Of a stretch of DNA of 56,761 nt, positions 48,216-56,761 are shown piece by piece. Position numbers and translations under genes: made by a program. Source of the DNA: Phoronis australis (taxonomy: Eukaryota > Phoronida > Phoronidae). The notes beneath the pieces were generated by a model. The model saw only the letters and a program-made list of their open reading frames with translations, was not told the origin of the DNA and did not search any database. Each line of letters opens with the position of its first letter. Position 1 is the first letter of the stretch. The stretch spans positions 2,741,365 through 2,798,125 of the forward strand of contig NMRA01000002.1 in the NCBI GenBank assembly GCA_002633005.1, in the 5' to 3' direction.

Positions 48216-51200
48216 CAAAGTACCATCTCGCTACGTCTACTACAGAGTAATTCGCCTTCCCCTGCAGGTGAATTTCCAAAAGAAATCACAAAATTCACGA
48301 TTTCTCAAATACGCACGAAGGAATAACTCTGTAGTCACCACAGAGTTTCTAATCTCCCTCCCATTTAGATAAGTGCGCGCATGCGCTCATAGTCATTCGA
48401 CAAATCGCTGATTGATAAGATGGATATCAACGGCAGATTATCATGTGTGATCGCGCTAAAAATCTGAGGTCGGCAGCACAGTATGAGGCAAGGTAGTGAA
48501 GCAAGCAATTTTCAAAAAAAAATAATTCCAAGTTCGTTTTAGAATATATTTGAATACTACGATACCTTCATAACAAATTTTAAGCAGTTAGGACGTATAT
48601 CAAAAGGGCCGTCCCGGATTTCGCGGCGATAGAACTCTCGGCCTTTTTCCTGGAGATAAGTAAGCTCACGACCTAGTTTTGGAAATCAGGCTCATCTCCG
48701 TATCTCTCATTGATATCGGGAAGGCGAAGAATTTCCTCGGGTATCTGTCCAGTTTATTAAACTTGTTCACGTCGGAGTTGTAGCCCACAGCACAGCAGTA
48801 ATACTTTATTAGCATTGGAAGGATGCACGCATTTTTATGGCAATCATTTTATGTATTGTGTAACGACAGGCCAGATTTATTTTACTTTATTTCCATAATA
48901 TCTGAAAATTATTACTGAGTTATGTCCGATGTAGTTTCAACATTTCTCACAATGACCGTGAAAACGAGATCAAGGTCTCCAAGTTGCACTGGCGCCAGGA
49001 CATTTCCCACCTAAACCTCGATGCAAAGTATGTATGAAATGAAAAGCTTCCTTTTTGAGGTATCGCAACACTTTCCAAGTAGAGCTCTTCAATTTCTCAC
49101 TGTAACTTTGACAACGAGGTCAGGGTCGTTATGTTCGACTTGCGCGTGCGTTTCGTAGACTCGACTGGGAATCTCGTGAAATTGTAAGATCATTCAGATC
49201 TTCGCGAGATATCGCGATGTGTTACAAGAGAGTCTTGCTTTTGCGGAGCTCTACTCTGGAGGCAGATGCCCCACGCATACTTCGGTGTAAAATACAACAT
49301 CGCGTGACGTGCGGACAGACCGGCGTTCGCAATATCACGCGTTTCACACAAACGCGCGGCGGGATTCAAAAAGGCATCAACTTTGACAGGGTATGCCAAC
49401 CTGTCCAAAAGTGGGTCCCTTCCAAGTCGTATCAAGAGAATAATAAAAATTAGATTTGGGGGCCAGCTAGAGGTTCTACTACAACTCATAATTGTTTGTG
49501 AGTTCCTGAGGCCTTTAACTGACAAACCTACAGCCATCGGGTAGTTTAGCAAATTCAATTTAACAGAAGCCTACGGATTATTGTCAAACAGGCTTTTAAT
49601 GATATGGAACGAATGACTTTTTTGATCATCAAAAATTTGGGCCAGATTGAGACTTTTCTCTTTATTGCACTTAATGTTGTAGTTTGGATAATTTGCGTGT
49701 TTTTTTTTTAAGTGCAACTATTGTATGAAGTGATAACTATATTTTTATTACTAGTACCCTTGGCAATTCCACATATTTTATGGGCCTGATGTTTGTACTC
49801 AAAACAACTTCAGCAACTGTTCGTGGCAAATCTTGAACCCTTTCCATTTTCGATGCTTCTTGCAATTTACAACATCTATTTTTCTTAGGTGCTAGTGTAC
49901 ATTTGCAAAATACGCACTTTTGTTTTTATAATCTATGGCCGAAGGAAAATGTGAATTAGATTTTTATTTACCCTCAAACATCAGCTATCCGTAAGCACGT
50001 GTAAGTTGTTTTCAAAGCTGATTCTGGTTGGTGGCATTTCCGTTGTTTGAAGGTAAATCGGACCTTTTACAAATCATTGGTGTCACAATGTTTGAGATTG
50101 TCCCAGTTACTTAGTCTGACGTAGACGCTTATGTAGTTTTAATTCACCAACAAACGAGGTTATCATAGAGATAAGTTCGACACAATTGTTACGTGTAAAA
50201 TGTTTCTCAACTACACAACAGTGTTTTCTTTTCTTTTGATGCATTGAATGAAATTTGCTGAAATATCATAGAAGCGGTGATCATCAACAGCTGCTCGCGT
50301 ACTCAACTTTACGTCAAGAGCGTGTAATGTAGACCATGGGCCGCATCTCCGCTCTTTGATCCGTTGACCATGTCAAAGGGCACGTTCATTTTGTCCTGTG
50401 TGGCTAGATGTGTCTTCAAGAGTTTGACATAAGAAAATTTTCCGCAATTTTATTTGCAGGTTTTTGTGAAATGGCAGATTTTTATGCCCCCCACAAAAAA
50501 TAGAATATCAACAGGTGGAGCTGTATGCTATCTCGTTAGCCAATCACAAGCTCAAAATTGAAAAGGTTTAGAACTATTTCAGTATGGCTGTCTCCATACG
50601 TTTTGTTATGAGGGCTCACTGTCGGTTTCGTGCAAGCCCAAAATACAACCAAGTTCCTGACTATGTTGACATTCCTATTTGCAAAATCTATTGAACAAAC
50701 GACACTTTCCGTGTGTTTAATCAGTTTTGCATATCGAAAAAATTGCTTCCGAAGTACAGCCACATTCCTATTTGGAAAATCATTGATTGTTTGGTTCAAG
50801 TCTTTATTAAAAGTGTATAGCCTGTTAAGTAATATTTAGTGTTCTCTCACAGGGCTCACTAAACACGATGTACAAAATAAATCCATGTTATAACAAATAA
50901 AAGACATGAAACTAAAATATACAGTAGAAAACAATACATACACCATTAAATTACAAGTACCGTAGTAACAAAAACAGCAAAGTAATAAAGGAAGATGTTG
51001 AAAATATGAAATGAAAAACATATATGCATGAATTGTGTAGGAAATAAATACAAATTAAATAAATACATTAGTAATACAAAAGCGGTTAAACGGATAAGTG
51101 ATTAAACGACGGTATAGTGCAGTTGTAAACCATGATTAAATCTAAGTAAAAACTACCTTTTATACAATTACCAAAGGAGAACAGTGTCACACAGTTGTTT

Positions 51201-51292
51201 AAAAGCGCTTGCATTTTGTGCGTGCTTTAAGGCTACAGCTGTTGAATAAACACTTGTAGTTTTCTAGACTTCTGAGATAAGTAAGGTGTTGA
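48216..51292. other. No gene seen
   Basis: Two similar segments with TTTCTCAC..AACGAG.TCA.GGTC near 48950 and 49091 suggest an old repeat. Otherwise nothing supported. Confidence 0.5.
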
Positions 51293-52300
51293 CTATCGAC
51301 ATACTTCTTGAACAGGATGCATTTTTGATAATCGGTGTGCATCAAGGTTTTTCCATCGAAGTGTTTCGTACTTTACACTGACACTGGCATACCTGTCGGG
51401 CTGTTTTATTATGTTGTATTTGAAGCTTAGTAGGCAGCTATAGAAAACAGGTAGACCATATAACAGCAATGCTTGAAGTGGTGGAAGGACAACAGATTTG
51501 CACAAAAATTTTAAGAGATTAGGATTTAGGAACCATTTGGCTCTTCGCAAGAAACCATTTTAGCTGCCTTGGACCACATGCTGAAAGCACGTTCATCAAA
51601 AGTCAAAAGGCTCTCAAAATAACGTATAAATATTTAAAAGGAAACAAACCCGGTTTCGGCCAGTATTAGATGGCACTTCGTTCACCTAAGTACACCGGGT
51701 TCGTTCATTCAAGACTTGCACAAAGTTGTCCTATTTGCAGTGATGCCCATGGTCTCCAACTTGGACAGCAGCGTGAGATGGTGCTCAGTACCGAAGGTCT
51801 TCTTCAGGTCCAGGACCACGGCACCAGTAACACGCCCGCTATTCAAACTGGTAACAAACTTCAACCAGAGCAGTGGAAGAAGAATGAGTTATCTTGAAAT
51901 CTGACGAAAATGACGTCAATAAGTTGTAAGGTTGTAAGTATTCGTATACCTGGTTCAAACACCTCCTCTCGATAACTTCCATGAAGACAAGATAAACGGA
52001 TATCGGCGCATAGTTGGTATACAGGAATTTGCTGCCGTTCTTATAAATCGGCGTAAGTTTGGCCTTCTCCCAGTCGAGATTATTGCTGACTCTATTTGAA
52101 AGATAGACCAAAGATGTGCTTAAGTGGACCCACAGTGACAGCCACCGCAAACCTTACTAGTCTGCCGCCAATACCAGAGACTCTTGTTGAAGTTTGTTTC
52201 AAAGGGATGGACCGTATAGCTAAATTCACGTGAGTTAAATAACCCGGATAGGTATCATTACTTTGACGCTTAAAACAAGGGTGTAGAGAAGTCATGGTGC
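51293..52300 (-). pseudogene. Non-LTR (LINE) reverse transcriptase remnant
   Basis: The minus strand holds a broken jockey/CR1-like reverse transcriptase. GGRLVRFAVAVTVGPL (about 52120-52170) matches the block ahead of the first RT motif. WEKAKLTPIYKNGSK (about 52030-52075) and NYAPISV are the hallmark K..TPI.KNG and NYRPIS motifs. SSTALVEV follows near 51860. RVTGAVVLDLKKTFGTEHH (about 51770-51830) is motif A, with the second FD replaced. VLNERTRCT precedes an internal deletion that removes the YADD box. The C-terminal part, LRRAKWFLNPNLLKFL to LRWKNLDAHRLSK (51310-51550), matches the thumb region. At least two frame changes and a stop make it non-functional. No endonuclease domain is recognisable upstream. 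Confidence 0.8.
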
Positions 52301-52655
52301 AATGTTTGTTTGTTATTCTGTAATTATTCTGTACAAAATGAACTATTTTAAGTTGGTATCCCATAAGCAGTACAACACGAAGACAAGTAAACCTCGTGCT
52401 GTAGGAATAGGTTTGCATCAGTGCTTCTCTTACCACGAACTACAGGTAGCATCACGGAGACTGTGCTTACAAAGGTGTTGCCATCAGGCGTAGATCAACG
52501 TGGAATTAAAAGTAAGACAATTATCGAAGGGACCAATCTGTGCCCTTGTGGGAAAGGCCAGGTTTCGTTGCTCAAGTATTCGACGTCCGACTAGTCATGA
52601 GTCACACCACTGAGATCGGAGCCGATTAGATTCTGTAGAAACTAATATGGTATAA

Positions 52656-53155
52656 AGCCGCACTTACACGAGAGACAGTTGACCCGACGCAGCTAACACG
52701 GAATAGCTGCTCCAGTGCAAGTGTGTGTGTGGGAGGGTGGGGTGGGTGGGTGGTTGTGTGCGTGTGTGTGCGTGTGTGTGCGTGCGTGTGCGTGCGTGCG
52801 TGTGCGTGTGTGTGTGTGACACCAGTTTTTGATTCCAGATTAATAGGCAGAGCGAGTGTAACTCAGTTGCTCCAGTGCTAAGTACACGTCTAAATACAAC
52901 TGGGACAGGTCGGAAATGGATCATCTTCCATTGCGCCTGTGCAATAGCGTGTATTCGGGTGATCGCTGAGCTGGCATTCCACTTGGTTTAGTCATATGCT
53001 ACTGTTCATGCGAGCATACTCAGACAGTCTTCGTGTACGTGACTCGTGCTGATCCAGTTTCCGATCTAATGTCGTGTAAAAGCGACTTAAAGTGGAGCAT
53101 GTCGCGTAAGTAACAACTGACAATGGTGACAACTGTCTCTCGTGTAAAAGCGGCT
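52656..53155. mobile_element. 500-bp element with TAA duplications (PIF/Harbinger-like MITE)
   Basis: The left end AGCCGCACTTACACGAGAGA and the right end are inverse over about 26 bp with two mismatches. TAA flanks both sides (52653-52655 and 53156-53158), the three-base duplication typical of PIF/Harbinger elements. Inside lies the GT-rich run at 52721-52818 and a second internal copy of the end-like GTGTAAAAGCGACTTAAA near 53072. There is no transposase. The superfamily is inferred from the TAA only. Confidence 0.7.
52721..52818. repeat. GT microsatellite
   Basis: An imperfect GT/GC run is interrupted by GGGAGGGTGGGGTGGGTGGG. It lies within the 500-bp TAA-flanked element. Confidence 0.95.
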
Positions 53156-53158
53156 TAA

Positions 53159-54990
53159 ATGTCTCCTGAGTCGTGTGCTTACGCAGCCCTTACGTGCTTC
53201 TGGGCAGAATCATTATTGGTGTGAAAGAACTCTGTAGTCAAAAGTCTTCTATTTTTACAGAAATGTATCCATTTCCTCAACTTCTTGTAGAATATAGATA
53301 GGTAAATAAAACAACAAGAATGGATCAACTGAAATTTTCGGATATAATAACATCCGTCGTCAACAGAAACAGAAATAAAGTGACGACATTTGCAACTGCT
53401 TCAGATTTATTTTCTACTTTATTTATCCTCAACTTCTTGGAAATTACCAGCGGAAATCTACGGTACTCTATCTTTTTTCCCGTATATAGGGATCTAAAAA
53501 TAGTCCTATTACGGCAAAGATCGAATATGTATTCGACAAAACGATAACCCACACTATTTGCTTTGTCGGGTAGCGGTTTAGAGATGTTTGTGGCAGGCAA
53601 TTGTCACGAGATACTAAATGCGTTTGTCGCATATCATTGATGTCACAGTACGCTGCTGAGCCGGGCATCCATGATATATTACAAATATTCTGGTGACAAA
53701 AACATAAATTTTCTTCACAGGTGCATTTGCTCTTTCAAAGCGACGTCGTGGCTGTGTTCAGTTCACAACTATATCGCGCGCAATTTCTGTGACGACATTT
53801 GCAACTGCAACTAACCCGCCGTGACAAGCAATTTAAAGAGCTTTATAGTGTGAAGCAATCGGGCTTCATTTGTCAGTTCTTCTCAAGCATAGAATCATAT
53901 ATAATCTGAGTAAGGAACTGTAACCGAGTTTATAACGGTTCGTGGCCAAGTTGCTCTTTTAAATAGTCTTCTCAAATCTGTGTATTGGATGTGACAATTG
54001 ACGTAAACAAACTGAGATCAGTTAAAGCTTCACATGATCTGTATGACGATATCTTTCGGAGTCCTCAGATTAGAATTTTGTCATCAACCAAATTCATCAG
54101 AAGCCAACGTGGTCCGTATACCAGTGTTCGTATTTGGAACTTTTTAGTTATTTTTTGGAAAAGAGACTGGATATAAAACCGCATGTTCGGTAATCTTTAT
54201 CAGTGTTGCGAACTTAACCTGGGCTCCCAAAGTTCAAACAACGGTTACCTGTCATTGTAATTGCCTACTCATTTTTACCCGCCATAAACAAGATGAAAAA
54301 TATACGCCCACAATTCGACATATTGTTTACTGGTATGTGACAAATTACTTTGTGAATCATGTTATGTATTATTGGGTTTCGGCGCTTATTTTAATGTGTG
54401 CATGCCACGTGTGTATTCTGTCGCAGGCAACATTCCAAAAAAAACGAACGCGAAGTGTGGCGTCAGAACTGAGTGTCAAAGCTGCCCGTCCGTTTACTAT
54501 GACTGGATTGCACAGTCCATTGTTTTGTTCAGATATATATGCCTGGTAATAATTTGTGTGTATTATCTACTTGTGCAGTTGTAAGGTCTGTCCATTTGGA
54601 AGTGTCAGGCTCGCTGTATTTTTAAAATGGTCTAATTGAAATGTTCATCCATTGTCGCCGTCTCATTTCTTTATTGTAGATAGCTTCGGATTTTAGCAAG
54701 AAATATTACTGTTTCATGTCTTTCTATTGATTACAATAGAAGTTGTACGCAAAGGTTAGTTCAATAATTATTTGAGCGTTAATTGTGGAGGTGGCCAGGA
54801 ATCTTCATCATTCATTGTTAAGGAGTTTGAGCTAAGTTCTTGCCTTCGGAAGTGTTCTATTATACTTAAAGTTAGAGAAGATAGCATCCTCGTTTAGCCT
54901 GGCTGCTAGGTATAAAGCCTAGTTGAAGTTTTACCTGACACATGGGGCTCTTCGTATTGTTTATGTAGTGACAACTGAAAAAGGGTATTG
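53159..54990. other. No gene seen
   Basis: The 20-bp GTGACGACATTTGCAACTGC occurs at 53380-53399 and 53789-53808 in the same direction. No gene recognised. Confidence 0.55.
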
Positions 54991-54994
54991 TTAA

Positions 54995-55293
54995 AGCTGC
55001 GTTTCGCCCCAGTGTTAAAGTGGTTAAAACGAAAATGGATTTGGCCCTTTTACTTACATAAAATCAGTCTCGTAATGTTCCATACAGCAATAAGATCCCA
55101 CTTATACCAAGTCAAGTCCTAGGCAATGCGTTTATGCGTCATTTTCGACTTGCAATTTTAGGGATTTCTTTGTGTCGCTGATGGTAGTAGCGGAAATAGA
55201 ATATGATCACGCTGAGGAATATTAAGAGGCTGATTTTAAGAATACAAAAAAGGCTTTTCGTCTTTGACCAGCTCATTGTGGTGAAACGCAGCT
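54995..55293. mobile_element. 299-bp MITE with TTAA duplications
   Basis: The ends AGCTGCGTTTCGCC and GGTGAAACGCAGCT are inverse with one mismatch. TTAA flanks both sides (54991-54994 and 55294-55297), the target of piggyBac and some related DNA transposons. The interior is non-coding. A fragment of the same family is at 29801. Confidence 0.78.
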
Positions 55294-55411
55294 TTAATGC
55301 TTTGTACAGAGTTAGCACGACTCGGATGTCGTTAGTCACCTGACAACTGGAGCAAGTTAGATCAGTCCGGCGTTTTACTTGAATACCTCACTTACGAGTT
55401 TCTCGTTAGTC

Positions 55412-56488
55412 ACTGTGACGTCACCGGAAAAGGGGCAAAACCCGCCATATTGTTCTTGTTTTGCCCCGGGTCTTTGCTACACACGCTAAAACTTACTGGG
55501 GTTCTTATGGTGAATTTTACGCTTAAAACGTTAAAACAACTTATGATATGGTAAATGGACCGTGGAATAACTGTGAATGGACGAAGAAAATGTGAACTTG
55601 TTATGTTGTGCGAAGCTGTGAACGGACTGAAATTGGAACTTAACCCGCTCTAGGCCTGAATGCCGCAGGCATATAGGGGCGATAGTGTATCCCCATAAAA
55701 AGATATTCACTTCAAAATACAGCAAATAAAATCAAATGAAACATGCATATGTGCACATGAAGTTATAATTAACAGATACCCTGACTCTGGACACAATTTA
55801 GTCTACAAATAACTTGAGCATATCCATGAAAACCTCGTGGTTCTCTCGAGTTTCTCTCACTGGCCGCCATTTTGAGGAAGTTACGTGAAATCACGCCTGT
55901 TGACGAACAAAAAGTACAAGGGACACAAATCTTACAAATTTCACTTGATATTTTCTCATGCTATTTTGCAAGTGTCACGCGCCAGATCTCGCGCTTCGCT
56001 CAGTCTCGCGCTAGCCTTTGCCTCATACTCTCCTGGCTCAGTTGAAATACTTAGTAATTGTGGTTATCGCGTGCGCGGACAAAGTTAACAGTAACCACAA
56101 AGTGGAGTTGGAATTCTTCGCCAAAGTCACCTGAATTTCCGTATATATGCTTCATCGAAGATATGTTTAGAAGCAGAAAGAGTCACTGAAGAAAGTAAGA
56201 GCCTTTTAGGTGCTAATTTTAGGTGTAGAATGTATTTTCGACGAGGTGAAAACTTTATCAGTGAGCGGATTTCGCCTTCCGCCCGTTTAAAATACACGGG
56301 ACGAAATTAGTACAGAACGCGATAGAACGTATTGTAGTGCGAATCTGAATTTCATTTGCCATAACAGCAATGCTTTTTGGACATTTTTCGAACTAAACGG
56401 CTAAAAACTCGAACAGAATACACTCTGCTACCGTATTGGGCAAATGACCAAACGACAAGCTTTTGCCCCACTTCCCGTGACGTCACAG
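55412..56488. mobile_element. Candidate 1.08-kb element with inverted GTGACGTCAC ends
   Basis: ACTGTGACGTCACCGGAAAA followed by GGGGCAAAA on the left matches, inverted, TTTTGCCCC..CCCGTGACGTCACAGT on the right, about 28 bp with a few mismatches. There is no clear target duplication and no transposase inside. The interior is GC-richer and holds GGCCGCCATTTTG at 55862, so a promoter-like region is an alternative. Confidence 0.45.
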
Positions 56489-56761
56489 TTAAGTCTCACA
56501 TAATCTCGCGTTATTGTTATAAACTCGCAAAAGGCCTATTACAATACCACCAGGGTGACTGAATTGTAATTCGTTACCTGGTGAACATTATTATTTTATT
56601 TACTTGTGATTCGAGTTGCGTGACAACCACTGCGGGAGTACTGTCTTCGGAAGATAGTGTTGGCACTGGGTGACGTTGTGTGTTTGTTACTCGGTAATTG
56701 ACGAGATTCCTTTTAAGCACTCGAGCACAGCAGTCCAATAAAATAACGCGGTGGAGTGAAA

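Overview
This is a stretch of animal (metazoan) nuclear genome. The evidence is one spliced gene with a long intron, AT-rich non-coding DNA, many degraded eukaryotic transposons and assembly gaps (N runs at 26937, 34000-34017 and 45725-45891). The receptor type and the DIRS, hAT and LINE remnants fit an invertebrate, probably a marine deuterostome such as a hemichordate or lancelet. The species assignment is only an inference.

The one gene I can support is a rhodopsin-family neuropeptide receptor on the + strand, in two coding exons: 29061-29494 and 46928-47666. They join in phase 2 inside the arginine codon of the DRY motif and encode 390 residues with all seven helices. The closest resemblance is to the NPFF / QRFP / SIFamide-receptor group. 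A TATA box and initiator lie upstream (28902-28937), with a perfect cAMP-response-element octamer further up (28725-28732). Two tiny upstream ORFs precede the start codon, and a poly(A) signal lies at 48144-48149. The intron is 17.4 kb and full of repeats.

Left of the gene (1-28700) there is no host gene I recognise. It holds a broken hAT transposase (about 14930-15880, minus strand), a broken DIRS-type reverse transcriptase/RNase H (about 18061-19650, minus strand), a tRNA-derived SINE head (about 11893-11960), several MITE-like elements, and a 0.58-kb near-identical tandem copy flanking a single N (26358-27515) that is probably an assembly artefact. Right of the gene (48150-56761) are a decayed LINE reverse transcriptase (about 51293-52300, minus strand), a 500-bp element with TAA duplications, a 299-bp element with TTAA duplications, and a candidate 1.08-kb element bounded by inverted GTGACGTCAC-containing ends.

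The most unusual structures are two head-to-head inverted arrays of about 21-bp units built on TCTATCGATAGA (14351-14713 and 43590-44620). The first abuts the hAT remnant. The second is interrupted by a MITE whose relative sits at 10505-10905. A 307-bp fold-back element (35391-35697) is also notable. The transposon remnants and the receptor gene do not appear to work together; the repeats are passengers in the intron and flanks.
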